A stretch of DNA of 64,000 bases, from contig NZ_SAWY01000003.1 of the NCBI RefSeq assembly GCF_006439335.1, forward strand, positions 62,001 through 126,000. Reading direction: 5' to 3'. The first letter of the stretch is position 1. Every line of letters starts with the position of its first letter. The notes beneath the pieces were generated by a model, which was not told the origin of the DNA, made no database searches, and worked only from the letters and a program-made list of their open reading frames with translations. Below, piece by piece: positions 46,670-55,249 of this stretch. Source of the stretch: Litorilituus lipolyticus. GTDB lineage: Bacteria > Pseudomonadota > Gammaproteobacteria > Enterobacterales > Alteromonadaceae. Made by a program: the position numbers and the translations under genes.

Positions 46670-46807
46670 GTGATTAAAAACATATTAAAACAACTAACAT
46701 CAGTCATCCATTTAATCATTGAACTTAAACATATATCGTTCAGTCAATGGGATGTGGAGCTAAGTGATCAAACTATGCATAAAAACGATTACCGACAGCA
46801 AAAGTAA
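46670..46807 (+). CDS. Small 45-residue protein with strong ribosome-binding site
   Basis: Starts with GTG at 46670, preceded by AAGGAG at 46656-46661 (8-base spacing), the best Shine-Dalgarno in this region. 45 codons with no internal stop, ending at TAA 46805-46807: (M)IKNILKQLTSVIHLIIEL then KHISFSQWDVELSD and a basic tail. The N-terminal 20 residues could form an amphipathic or short membrane helix; the rest is polar. It begins 26 bases after the upstream stop. No similar family recognised. Length alone does not prove it, but the ribosome-binding site does support it. Confidence 0.6.
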   Translation: MIKNILKQLTSVIHLIIELKHISFSQWDVELSDQTMHKNDYRQQK

Positions 46808-46833
46808 TACAAATAATATCAATCACATACTAA

Positions 46834-46890
46834 AGGTATCAATATTAATCACTATTAAGGCACCTAGTGCCTTAGTACCTTTTGATACCT
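46834..46890 (+). terminator. Nested hairpin after the small gene
   Basis: Outer arms AGGTATCAA (46834-46842) and TTGATACCT (46882-46890) enclose an inner hairpin AAGGCAC-CTA-GTGCCTT (46857-46873). There is no T-run, so it may be an mRNA-stabilising or regulatory structure rather than a terminator. It ends 50 bases before the next start. Confidence 0.5.
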
Positions 46891-46940
46891 AACTTCTACT
46901 GAAGACGCTATTCACTATGTTTCAAAACTAAAGGAAGACT

Positions 46941-47885
46941 ATGAATTATATTAATGTTATGGAACGATATCATGAATATAAAGATGCCATACATGAACTA
47001 ATGGCTTCTATTATTGCAGGAGCTTTTGATAAGAATTTTTTTGATGATGAACACTTACTTGACCACTCTATGAAGTGGCTTAGTACGCACTACCCTTTTG
47101 TAGAGTTAATCTTCACTTTAGATCAACATGGTATTCAAAAAAGTCAAAACTACACTAAAACTCAAGTAAAAAAATACTCTACCAGTAAAGGGAAAGGCGC
47201 AGACCGCTCATTCAGACCTTACTATATTAAGGCCTCTGAGCATGAGAGCATTGTTGTTACTGAGCCTTATTTATCATCTTCAAGTCATAACCTTTGTATT
47301 TCTACGGCCATAAAATACACCGACAAAGCTGGTGTTAACATAGGGATTTTAGTTATAGATATCGATTTAGCTCATGCTATAGAATTTTTAATGGGCGATA
47401 TTAAAAGAAAGAAATTTCACCCTTTATTTAGTTTTATATATACCTCAATCGTTATCGGCTTATTTTTTATCGTGGCGATTTTACTTTTTTCTGCTGGAAG
47501 TGAGATTGTAAGCTTGATGATCTCCCCTTCTTCCGAAGATTTAAAGCTCAAGCCCTTTGGCATTATCATTTTCTTAACATTAGCCTTAGCTATTTTTGAT
47601 TTAGGCAAAACAACAATTGAAGAAGAAGTACTCATGCAAAAGGATATTTTAAGACATAGCTCAACAAGAAGGACAATTACACGGTTTATTGCCACTATAT
47701 TAATTGCAGTATCAATAGAAGCACTATTATTAATGTTTAAATCAGTGCTTGGTTCTTCAGAGTATTTAGTTAATGCTGTTGCGATGATGGCAGCCTCTGT
47801 TGGCTTATTAATTGGTTTAGGTATTTACGTGTATTTAGGTGCTAAAGCTGAAGTACTATTGAAATATAGGTCAACGAACGAATAG
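46941..47885 (+). CDS. PDC-sensor-like protein with C-terminal membrane helices
   Basis: 314 residues. The first 160 resemble a PDC/Cache sensor (FDDEHLLDHSMKWLSTHYPFV, DRSFRPYYIKA, VTEPYLSSSSHNLCISTA, GVNIGILVIDIDL) but without an N-terminal signal or helix, so the sensor seems cytoplasmic. Four helices follow (about 175-197, 206-225, 248-268, 278-300). No kinase, cyclase or methyl-accepting output is attached. The domain order is the reverse of a normal sensor. AAAGGAAG lies before the ATG. Function unknown. Confidence 0.78.
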   Translation: MNYINVMERYHEYKDAIHELMASIIAGAFDKNFFDDEHLLDHSMKWLSTHYPFVELIFTLDQHGIQKSQNYTKTQVKKYSTSKGKGADRSFRPYYIKASEHESIVVTEPYLSSSSHNLCISTAIKYTDKAGVNIGILVIDIDLAHAIEFLMGDIKRKKFHPLFSFIYTSIVIGLFFIVAILLFSAGSEIVSLMISPSSEDLKLKPFGIIIFLTLALAIFDLGKTTIEEEVLMQKDILRHSSTRRTITRFIATILIAVSIEALLLMFKSVLGSSEYLVNAVAMMAASVGLLIGLGIYVYLGAKAEVLLKYRSTNE

Positions 47886-47921
47886 TTCTTAATCTAATAT
47901 GAAAATAAGCAACGGTATTGA

Positions 47922-50615
47922 TTAAGATACGTACTTGTACAAGATTTCTGTTAGTTCTTCACACTTAAAGGGCTTATTTATAAAATCATAAATACCCAAT
48001 TCTGCTGCTTGTCGTTTATCTTCGGCTCCTACGCTTGCGCTTAAAATAATAATGGGAATATGCTTTAGTTGCTCATCGTTTTTAATGATTTTAGATGCAG
48101 TAAATCCATCCATATAAGGCATCTGTAAATCCATAAGAATGATGTCAGGACAATGGTTCTCTAAATAGGTAAGTGCCTCTTGCCCGTCATTTGCTATATC
48201 ACAAGTAACCTCTAACGTTGCTAGTTGCTTTTTAACTACAATTTGATTGATTCGATTATCCTCAACAACAAGCACCTTCAAGTTTTTGAAAGCCGCTCGA
48301 TGAATGGTCGTTATAGAAGTGTTTTCAGGTGTAGTTAACGGCTCAGTTATTGGTAATTGTATATTGAACAAAAACTCAGAGCCTTGCCCGATATTACTCT
48401 TAAGCTTAATATCTCCATTCATCAGGACACATAACTGTTTTACAATCGATAAACCTAAACCTGTTCCCCCGTACTTTCGAGTAGTGGAATGTTCCGCTTG
48501 TGTAAAAGGATGAAATAATAATTTTTGTACAGCTTTATCAATACCTATACCGTTGTCTTTAACGAGTACCGTTATTATTCTCATCTCATTTTCACAAGCT
48601 TTAGTGCTAGCTTTAATCAGCACCTCGCCATTTTTCGTAAACTTAATGGCATTACTTAATAAGTTCAACAATATTTGCTTAAAACGCGTCTCATCTCCTA
48701 GTAACCACACAAAGAAATTTGGCGCTAACTCAGTTCGAATCACAATATTCTTTTCTAATGCTTTCTCATTGAGCATTTCGATAACTTGTTGTGTTGCTAA
48801 TGTTGGATTAAATGCCCTACTTTCGAGAGTAAGTTCTCCCGACTGGATTTTAGAGGTATCAAGTACGTCATTAACTATTTTAAGTAAAATATCTGAAGAG
48901 GCTTGAATTTGGGTTAAATACTCGAGTGCTACTGGTTCCTTAACTTCTCGTTGAGCAATTTCAGTAAAGCCTATGATGGCATTTAAAGGTGTTCTATATT
49001 CATGACTTATATTGGCTAAAAATAAATTTTTTGCTTTATTAGCTGCAGTAAGTTCAATGTTTTGATCGACAAGTTGCTTTGTTTTATCCGCCACTTTCTT
49101 TTTAAGTGAGGTATTATAAGTAACAATAAAAAAGACAAACATGACGCACATCACACCGATAAAGCAGCTAATTCCAATAACAACTAGTCCTTGCCAATGT
49201 ATTAACCGTCGCTCAAAACCATTTGTGCTAGCAAAGGTTATGGCCGCATTTTTATCAAACAGCGCTAGTGTTACTGTATGCTTGAAAACACTTATTTCGT
49301 TGAATGATGGCGATTGATAGGTATTACTTTCTCCATAAGATAATTTAAAATTATAATCTTTATGCTCCGTACTTTGGTGTACATTATATAGAAGCTTATC
49401 CAATTCAAATACAACTTCAACGAGACCAACAAGGCGAGAATGAGTCGCCGACACCTCATCAAAAACAGGAGAATAAACAATAACACCGGTAAATTTATCC
49501 ATTTGCTGAACAAGTGGAACCATAGGGGTTATCACTGACTGCTTCTTCTCAATGGCCTTAAAAACACTAGTTTTAATTAACGGATGAGATGAAACATCAA
49601 GGCCTATTGCAGCTCGATTGACTGCTAACGGACTTAAATACATAATCGGCAAATAATAGGGCTTTTGAGCAGCGGGTACTAAGCCCGATGATGTTAATTG
49701 TTTTATCCCTTCTTTTGACAGCGATTGCTTCACAAGCGAGTCTTCAAATTGTGCTCTGTTAGCATCATCAATTTTCGGCAACCAGCCCAATGCACGTATT
49801 TTAATATCCTCATTCACAATACTTGCGCTAAAGTCAGAGAATTGCATAATAGAAAGATCTTTATTCACCTTAATAACACCCTTTAAACTTTTTAAGTTCG
49901 CGCTGAGTATCTCGGTAGCTAAGTAAGTTCGCTCAATAAATGGTTGTGTTGCCGCTTTAAACTGTCGCTCTCTCTCTAATTGCTGAAAGTGACTTAATGA
50001 AATATAAATAGCGTATATCGCCGCGATAATTATTAACGTTGTTAAGGCCGCGGTAAGAGGACGTTTACCTTTTTTAACATATGTGTTTGTTGTTAAAAAC
50101 AAAATAATTGGTGCAATAAACACCATACTAACCACTTCGCCAACCCACTTGGTTGTACTAATAAAAAGTAACACATCAAAATGTAAGTTTACTTGCCATG
50201 CTAATACCGCCAAAAAAGCGACTGCTGGTAAGAATGCTGCTATCGGCCCAGTTATCACTAAAAACTTAATGATATCAGTAGGTAGATGTACCCTAACTGG
50301 CTGTATATATCGCTCTGCAAGCTTTCTGCTGATATAAAATTTTGCGATATTTAGAAAAGCGAAAATCACTAAAATATACGTTGGCATTGCGGCCATTTTA
50401 TCATCTAAAAAATAGCAAAGTAACGTTGAGAAGAATGCACCGATTAAAACAGGAAGACCATAAACGAGGTAAAAGCCTAAAGTGACACCAGCTATAGGCC
50501 AAATAACACTCGCATAACCAAAAGGCAAGGTGAATACAGAGCCGAGTTGCACTAGCAAAAAATGTATAACAAAGGCTATAAACGCCAACAAAATCCTTTT
50601 CAATGCACATACCAT
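47922..50615 (-). CDS. Hybrid sensor histidine kinase (MASE1-CHASE-HisKA-HATPase-REC)
   Basis: 897 residues. N-terminal MASE1-type membrane region with about eight helices (to about 205), CHASE-like extracellular domain (about 215-455), a further helix near 485, coiled coil, HisKA with ANISHEYRTPLNAIIGF, HATPase ending KYGGTGLGLSIVKQL, and a C-terminal receiver VLVVEDNRINQ ... DIILMDLQMPYMDG with the phospho-accepting Asp. All catalytic motifs are complete. Output must go to a separate phosphotransfer protein, none being near. Convergent with the PDC-sensor gene. Confidence 0.92.
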   Translation of the reverse strand: MVCALKRILLAFIAFVIHFLLVQLGSVFTLPFGYASVIWPIAGVTLGFYLVYGLPVLIGAFFSTLLCYFLDDKMAAMPTYILVIFAFLNIAKFYISRKLAERYIQPVRVHLPTDIIKFLVITGPIAAFLPAVAFLAVLAWQVNLHFDVLLFISTTKWVGEVVSMVFIAPIILFLTTNTYVKKGKRPLTAALTTLIIIAAIYAIYISLSHFQQLERERQFKAATQPFIERTYLATEILSANLKSLKGVIKVNKDLSIMQFSDFSASIVNEDIKIRALGWLPKIDDANRAQFEDSLVKQSLSKEGIKQLTSSGLVPAAQKPYYLPIMYLSPLAVNRAAIGLDVSSHPLIKTSVFKAIEKKQSVITPMVPLVQQMDKFTGVIVYSPVFDEVSATHSRLVGLVEVVFELDKLLYNVHQSTEHKDYNFKLSYGESNTYQSPSFNEISVFKHTVTLALFDKNAAITFASTNGFERRLIHWQGLVVIGISCFIGVMCVMFVFFIVTYNTSLKKKVADKTKQLVDQNIELTAANKAKNLFLANISHEYRTPLNAIIGFTEIAQREVKEPVALEYLTQIQASSDILLKIVNDVLDTSKIQSGELTLESRAFNPTLATQQVIEMLNEKALEKNIVIRTELAPNFFVWLLGDETRFKQILLNLLSNAIKFTKNGEVLIKASTKACENEMRIITVLVKDNGIGIDKAVQKLLFHPFTQAEHSTTRKYGGTGLGLSIVKQLCVLMNGDIKLKSNIGQGSEFLFNIQLPITEPLTTPENTSITTIHRAAFKNLKVLVVEDNRINQIVVKKQLATLEVTCDIANDGQEALTYLENHCPDIILMDLQMPYMDGFTASKIIKNDEQLKHIPIIILSASVGAEDKRQAAELGIYDFINKPFKCEELTEILYKYVS

Positions 50616-50805
50616 TTAATTTCTGATTACTTACATGGTAATCGATAATTGAAGACTCATCCATATTTGAATCCCATTAATCATTTATGAGCCTTACTTT
50701 TCACGTTGAAGCAGGAATGTCATCTGCACATCATAATTCTGTCTTAAATCTGTCATCCCTTACTGTTGATATATAAGTTTTATAAAAACAACTCTAGGAC
50801 ATGAA

Positions 50806-52647
50806 ATGAAATTTAAAAGATCTTTAGTAGCACTACTATTAATGAGCACATTATCTGCTTGTACATTTGATGGTGACGATGGCAATAATGGCGTAGCAGG
50901 TGCCAATGGAGTAAACGGTTCAGATGGTAACGACGGTTTGAATGCTCCCACATCATTGAGTATAAACTTAGTCGGTCGCAGTGTTTTAAATGCCCAAGCG
51001 CCAGAAGGCGCTGCTGAAATTGTTGAATTCCAAAAATCCAAAAACTGGGTTTATGCCATTAATAGTTCGGTATCCCCTGCAGTTATTGAAATTATTGATA
51101 TTAACAATATGGAAACTAGTGCATTAACGGCTGATGCGGAAGGTGTTATAGGTAATACCAATTTAACACCTTCAATAACCTTAAACTTATCTGAAACAGC
51201 AAACTTATCAGGCGATGCCAATAGTATCGCTATTGATGATAATAATGAACTTTTAGCTGTTGCAGTATCTTCTAGTACAGCTGGTGTTAATGGACACATT
51301 GCCTTTTTTGATATAGCTGGTGCAACGCCAAGTTTTATTAAGAACGTCGTTGTGGGAGATTTACCTGATAATGTTGTTTTTACACATGATGGAACCAAAG
51401 CAATAGTTGCAAATGAAGGTGAGCCAAGTAAAGATTACGTAATAGATCCTGAAGGAACTATATCAATCATCAACATTAACGATTCAATACCTGAAGACAC
51501 AGCAACAAACCTTAGCTTTACTTCATTCAATAACGAGCAAGCTGAATTAGAAAGCCAAGGTGCGAAATTTTCAAACCCGTCAGGCCACACAATAAAAGGT
51601 AGTGTTCGTCAATATTCTGTAGCACAAGATTTAGAACCTGAGTACATAGCAATATCAAAAGACAATAACTTCGCTTATGTTTCTCTTCAAGAAAACAATG
51701 CCCTGGCTATTGTAAATTTGAATGATAACAGCCTTACGGTTAAAGGATTAGGTTTTAAAGATTGGAGTAATTATAAAATTGATGTTTCTGATAAAGATGG
51801 CGGAATAAACTTCAAAAATTACCAAAACTTATACGGTATGTATCAGCCCGACACAATTGCCAGCTACCAATGGCAAAACTCTAATTTCATTGTTTCAGCC
51901 AATGAAGGTGATGGTCGAGAGTATGTGGTTTATGAGCGAGAAGCCCTTGAAGATGAAGGTAAATTACAATGTGAAACTGACTTCCCCAATGGTATTTATG
52001 AATGGGACGACGGTGAAGAAATATGCATTTCTTATACCGATGAAGCTCGTGTAAAAGACTTAGAAGATTTTGGTACAATTAGTGCCGAACTAGAATCTTA
52101 TGTAAGTGAAAATGGCGGAAAGAATGGCCTAGGCAGATTACTTGTTACTAATGCTCTTGGCAAAGATGACAATAATGAATACACAAAGCTTTATGCCTAT
52201 GGCGCTCGTTCTTTTACAATATGGGACTCAAATGGACTCGTTGTTTTTGACTCAGGCGATGAGATTGCTCGCATAACCGCATCTATTCACGGTCAAGCAT
52301 TTAACAATGACGAAGATGAAAATGAAGGCGATACTCGCTCTGATGCCAAAGGCGCAGAGCCTGAAGCATTAACAATTGGTCAAGTTGGCTCACAGACTTA
52401 TGCTTTTATTGGGCTTGAGCGTATGGGAGGAATATTAGCTTACAATATCACAAACCCATATAACGTTAAATTTGTTGAATACTTTTATAATCGCGGCTTA
52501 GTTGAAGGTGCTGATATAACAGGGGATCTAGCTCCAGAAGGTATGAAGTTCATTAAGGCAGAAGACAGCCCAACTAATGAAGCCTTATTAGTCATTGGTA
52601 ATGAAATATCTGGCTCTGTTGCTGTTTGGCAAATTTCTGAAGAATAA
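50806..52647 (+). CDS. Choice-of-anchor I family lipoprotein (phytase-like propeller)
   Basis: 613 residues: lipoprotein signal ending in LSAC (near residue 19), a short Gly-Asn-Asp collagen-like linker GDDGNNGVAGANGVNGSDG, then a long beta-propeller-like domain (SGDANSIAIDDNNELLAVAV, GDLPDNVVFTHDGTKAIVANEGEP, YIAISKDNNFAYVSLQENNALAIVNL, FIVSANEGDGREY). This matches proteins labelled choice-of-anchor I or esterase-like/alkaline-phosphatase-like; enzyme activity is uncertain. Abundant Asp and Asn suggest calcium binding. Monocistronic. Confidence 0.85.
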   Translation: MKFKRSLVALLLMSTLSACTFDGDDGNNGVAGANGVNGSDGNDGLNAPTSLSINLVGRSVLNAQAPEGAAEIVEFQKSKNWVYAINSSVSPAVIEIIDINNMETSALTADAEGVIGNTNLTPSITLNLSETANLSGDANSIAIDDNNELLAVAVSSSTAGVNGHIAFFDIAGATPSFIKNVVVGDLPDNVVFTHDGTKAIVANEGEPSKDYVIDPEGTISIININDSIPEDTATNLSFTSFNNEQAELESQGAKFSNPSGHTIKGSVRQYSVAQDLEPEYIAISKDNNFAYVSLQENNALAIVNLNDNSLTVKGLGFKDWSNYKIDVSDKDGGINFKNYQNLYGMYQPDTIASYQWQNSNFIVSANEGDGREYVVYEREALEDEGKLQCETDFPNGIYEWDDGEEICISYTDEARVKDLEDFGTISAELESYVSENGGKNGLGRLLVTNALGKDDNNEYTKLYAYGARSFTIWDSNGLVVFDSGDEIARITASIHGQAFNNDEDENEGDTRSDAKGAEPEALTIGQVGSQTYAFIGLERMGGILAYNITNPYNVKFVEYFYNRGLVEGADITGDLAPEGMKFIKAEDSPTNEALLVIGNEISGSVAVWQISEE

Positions 52648-52664
52648 ATCAAAGCAAATAACTC

Positions 52665-52692
52665 ATAACGTGCTTGAAAGAGCACGTTATTT
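52665..52692. terminator. Bidirectional terminator overlapping the glycosyltransferase stop
   Basis: ATAACGTGCT-TGAAAG-AGCACGTTAT with TTT at the plus-strand end, between convergent genes. Its right arm overlaps the last codons of the minus-strand gene. Confidence 0.85.
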
Positions 52693-53784
52693 TAAATGAG
52701 TTTTAGAGCCGCTATTGTTAATTAGCTTTCGATAGTGGTTTCTTTGAGTTTCCCATGAGAAGTGACTAACACAAGGTGCTAATTTAAGGTTTCTTTGCTC
52801 TTTTTGTTTAGCAATCGTGATAATCATCGTCGTCAGGTTAGCTAGTTCATTCTCGTTATCATCATAACAATATTCAGGTGCAAATAGCTCAGGATATGCC
52901 AATCTATTAGGCACTACGGGTAAACAACCTGCAGCAACGGCTTCAAGGACAGAGATCCCCTGAAAATCATGCAAGGCTGTGGACAAAACAATATCACTTG
53001 CTTGCAGTAGTTGCTGATACTGCACTTTATCTTCAATGTATCCCCACACACCAATATGTTCAAACAGCTGTGCTTTAATTCGAGTAAAAACTTCAGGTAC
53101 TTGACGAAAACATTCCCCAACGACATGAAGAGTAAAATCAACACCTTGTTGCTTCAAATACAGCATAGCATCGAGTAATAGTTTCGGTCCTTTATCAAAC
53201 TCCCATCGATGATTCCAAATAATTTGTAATTTTCCACTCGTTACTTTGTTTTGTAAAAATGAACTTGGGAGAAGTGGTACAGGAATTACCTGAGATCTGT
53301 CTGTTAATATGTCAATAATATTCTTCGGTACCTGATCAGGTAACTTTTTTAATAATTGCTGACAACCTTGCAGAAATGTTCTCTTGTTATACTCAGTATT
53401 AAAAACCACAGTATCGCCCGCAAGTGCAGTATATAAACTTAAAATCTGAGGTTCTACTGAATTAAATTCTTTGCCTGATTTAGGGTAAGCAAATTGGTTC
53501 TCATGAAAATAAACAATGGCAGGAATATTAACTAATGCAGGTACAAAGCCTTTTAATGAAGAAAGATCAGTCATAGAGGTGGCAATAATTAAATCATAGC
53601 CTTGCTCTAAAACAGGCCGTTGTGAATAAGCCCAAGTTAAACTATTACCACGAATACGCCATGAAAAAAATCGTGCAGGTAACGTTAATGCAGTGAAGTC
53701 ATGCTCAGGAAACTGGCTCACCAGAGACTGCCGCCAGTATTGATGGCTTGCTGCATCATAAGCTGACAGTAGCAATATTCTCAC
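52687..53784 (-). CDS. Glycosyltransferase, tRNA-queuosine mannosyltransferase-like (DUF3524)
   Basis: 365 residues. N-terminal DUF3524 block: LLSAYDAASHQYWRQSL, RFFSWRIRGNSLTWAYS, IIATSMTDLSSLKGFVP and YFHENQFAYP (about 4-105), which is that of GTDC1/QTMAN, the enzyme that adds mannose to queuosine in tRNA-Asp. C-terminal GT1-like half: IWNHRWEFDKGPKLLLDAM, HDFQGISVLEAVAAGCLPVVP (sugar-nucleotide site). Bacterial homologues are known, but their sugar has rarely been tested. Stands alone. Confidence 0.85.
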   Translation of the reverse strand: MRILLLSAYDAASHQYWRQSLVSQFPEHDFTALTLPARFFSWRIRGNSLTWAYSQRPVLEQGYDLIIATSMTDLSSLKGFVPALVNIPAIVYFHENQFAYPKSGKEFNSVEPQILSLYTALAGDTVVFNTEYNKRTFLQGCQQLLKKLPDQVPKNIIDILTDRSQVIPVPLLPSSFLQNKVTSGKLQIIWNHRWEFDKGPKLLLDAMLYLKQQGVDFTLHVVGECFRQVPEVFTRIKAQLFEHIGVWGYIEDKVQYQQLLQASDIVLSTALHDFQGISVLEAVAAGCLPVVPNRLAYPELFAPEYCYDDNENELANLTTMIITIAKQKEQRNLKLAPCVSHFSWETQRNHYRKLINNSGSKTHLK

Positions 53785-53921
53785 TGGAAATTTTCCTTTT
53801 AGACCTGTTAACTAACTGATTATTTAAATGTTTATCGTAAGATGATAAACATTATATTTGAAAAATACCTATTATGAATTAAGCTAAATTGTAAACTAAT
53901 GAAACATCAAAGGATAATAGT

Positions 53922-54503
53922 ATGCAAACATTTAAGAATATAGCGGTCGCTTCTCTCGCTTCTTCATTGCTCTTTGCTTGTGCTACAGGTAACACGCCAG
54001 CAGCTAAAAAGCAAAATGCCATCGCTGAGACCTCGGAAGCCTTGCAACAAATATATGAAGATCATCCTTCAGCTAAATCGGCTATTAATAAAAGCTTAGC
54101 CCACTTAGTATGTACAGGTAGCGATAGTTACTTAATGGCAGCCTCCTCTGGTGGCGGAGTTTGTGTATTAAGACAAGGCGGTAATACTGAGTTTTATCGC
54201 TTTGCTTCATTGGGCGTTGGAGCGGGCATTGGCTTTAAGAAAGTTGCCTTTGTCTACGCCTACAATGATACCGAAGCATTACGCCGCTTTCGTGAAGAAG
54301 GCTGGGATGCAGGCGCTAAAGCAGATGCCAGTGCTAAACATGAAGATGAAGGTGGTCAAGCAGCCGCTAACACCTCATTTGACGTTGATGGTGTAAGAAT
54401 CTATCAATCAGCACTATGGGGCGCAGCTGCACAAGCAACCGTGCAAGGCTATAAGTTCTGGCAAACAGATTTCACTGATGATGTGATGCAAAATAGTGAA
54501 TAG
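53922..54503 (+). CDS. SYLF/YSC84-like lipoprotein
   Basis: 193 residues: lipoprotein signal ending in LFAC (Cys19), then a domain whose pattern matches SYLF lipid-binding proteins: SSGGGVCVLRQGGNTEFYRFASLGVGAG, IGFKKVAFVYAYNDTEALRRF (two-strand repeat). The C-terminal half includes SAKHEDEGGQAAANTSF and an aromatic end YKFWQTDFTDDVM. An outer-membrane-associated role is expected. Strong terminator downstream. Similarity is moderate. Confidence 0.75.
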   Translation: MQTFKNIAVASLASSLLFACATGNTPAAKKQNAIAETSEALQQIYEDHPSAKSAINKSLAHLVCTGSDSYLMAASSGGGVCVLRQGGNTEFYRFASLGVGAGIGFKKVAFVYAYNDTEALRRFREEGWDAGAKADASAKHEDEGGQAAANTSFDVDGVRIYQSALWGAAAQATVQGYKFWQTDFTDDVMQNSE

Positions 54504-54527
54504 TAGGCACTGTCACACATAACATTT

Positions 54528-54556
54528 ACAAAAAGGAGTTAGAGGCTCCTTTTTGT
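54528..54556. terminator. Bidirectional terminator between convergent genes
   Basis: ACAAAAAGGAG-TTAGAGG-CTCCTTTTTGT, an 11-bp perfect stem with T-rich arms on both sides; serves the SYLF-like gene on the plus strand and the COG3650-coding frame on the minus strand. Confidence 0.92.
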
Positions 54557-54566
54557 TTGTCTATTA

Positions 54567-54908
54567 TTAAAGTAATGCCTTACCGCACCCCTGTAATACT
54601 TGGTTGTTTATCTTAACTGTAACTTTACTTTCAAACTCAATTCCACTCATAATATCTGTACAGGCTTTATCATCTATAGTTATGAGCAATGTGTTCCTAA
54701 CGCGGAAAGTACGCTGTCGCTTTTTTGAGTCAACAATAGGTTCAACATAAAGGTATGTTTTAACTAATTGCCCATAGTCAGAACTAAAATAAATATGCTT
54801 TCCTTCAGCGATCTCTAATAACCAACCGGGTTCTTGACCAATTGCACGAAAATTAACTCCACGCGATTTAGCTTTTTGCCAAACATTCTGCTCAGTTAAT
54901 TTATCTGC
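54567..54908 (-). CDS. COG3650-like domain in the -1 frame, no start codon of its own
   Basis: 113 residues of open frame beginning at the base after a slippery heptamer and ending at TAA 54567-54569. It reads ADKLTEQNVWQKAKS, then NFRAIGQEPGWLLEIAEG, IDDKACTDIMSGIEF and ends VLQGCGKALL, which fits the COG3650 family (GxEPGW near the start, C-x-D-x-MSG and GCG at the end). From the previous in-frame stop (TGA near 54946) there is no ATG, GTG or TTG before the conserved domain; so it can be made only by ribosomes that shift -1 from the Kazal gene, giving a 219-residue fusion, unless the shift is a recent mutation. The domain is known in envelope proteins; function unknown. Confidence 0.72.
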   Translation of the reverse strand, partial: ADKLTEQNVWQKAKSRGVNFRAIGQEPGWLLEIAEGKHIYFSSDYGQLVKTYLYVEPIVDSKKRQRTFRVRNTLLITIDDKACTDIMSGIEFESKVTVKINNQVLQGCGKALL

Positions 54909-54929
54909 TTTTTTATCGGAGCATCTCCT
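54894..54929 (-). promoter_or_regulatory. Candidate -1 ribosomal frameshift signal
   Basis: Minus strand, 5' to 3': AGGAG (54929-54925), 10 bases, heptamer A AAA AAG (54914-54908) in the zero frame as ATA AAA AAG, 5 bases, then AAATTAACT (54902-54894). The last pairs with AGTTAATTT at 54858-54850, and a small hairpin TTTGGC-AAAAA-GCTAAA (54883-54867) lies within the loop. Zero-frame stop TAA comes three codons after the heptamer. The element order and the 10-base distance equal those of E. coli dnaX; the downstream stem is AU-rich and weaker. Confidence 0.6.
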
Positions 54930-55225
54930 ATGGTTCCATCTAAGAAACGTTCAAGAGCATCTGTTGGACATTCTCCTTTCACATATTGTGAAACCTGACT
55001 ATCACCACAAGCACTACAAGCATTTCCATAAGTTTTCACCGAATTCCCAGCAACTAACCCGCACACGGGATCATACTGCATTGTGCACATTTGTGGTCGT
55101 GGCTCTTTACAGAAACTGATGTTAGCACTTATCTTCTTTTCTTCACTCTCTTGAGCTTTGTTACTCGCGCAAGCTGTTGTCATAAATAAAAAAATAATAA
55201 TAATACTAATACTTTTAGAAAACAT
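54896..55225 (-). CDS. Kazal-type exported protein, zero-frame product
   Basis: 109 residues from ATG 55225, which has GAGGAG 7 bases before it; an ATG 15 bases upstream (55240) overlaps that site. N-terminal signal sequence with an imperfect lipobox MTTAC. Kazal protease-inhibitor domain at about 38-86: CTMQYDPVCG, TYGNACSAC, YVKGEC with six cysteines in Kazal spacing. After DAPIKK the frame ends with QIN and a stop. It starts 24 bases after the DUF2955 gene, in the efflux operon. Kazal domains of bacteria inhibit secreted serine proteases or serve only as disulfide-rich modules. Confidence 0.85.
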   Translation of the reverse strand: MFSKSISIIIIFLFMTTACASNKAQESEEKKISANISFCKEPRPQMCTMQYDPVCGLVAGNSVKTYGNACSACGDSQVSQYVKGECPTDALERFLDGTIGDAPIKKQIN

Positions 55226-55249
55226 AGCTTTTCTCCTCATTGCTCAAAT

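Noticed and set aside
54567..54908. Independent gene for the COG3650-like domain
   Set aside because: No ATG, GTG or TTG between the previous in-frame stop and the conserved region, and no ribosome-binding site facing it other than the AGGAG before the slippery run.
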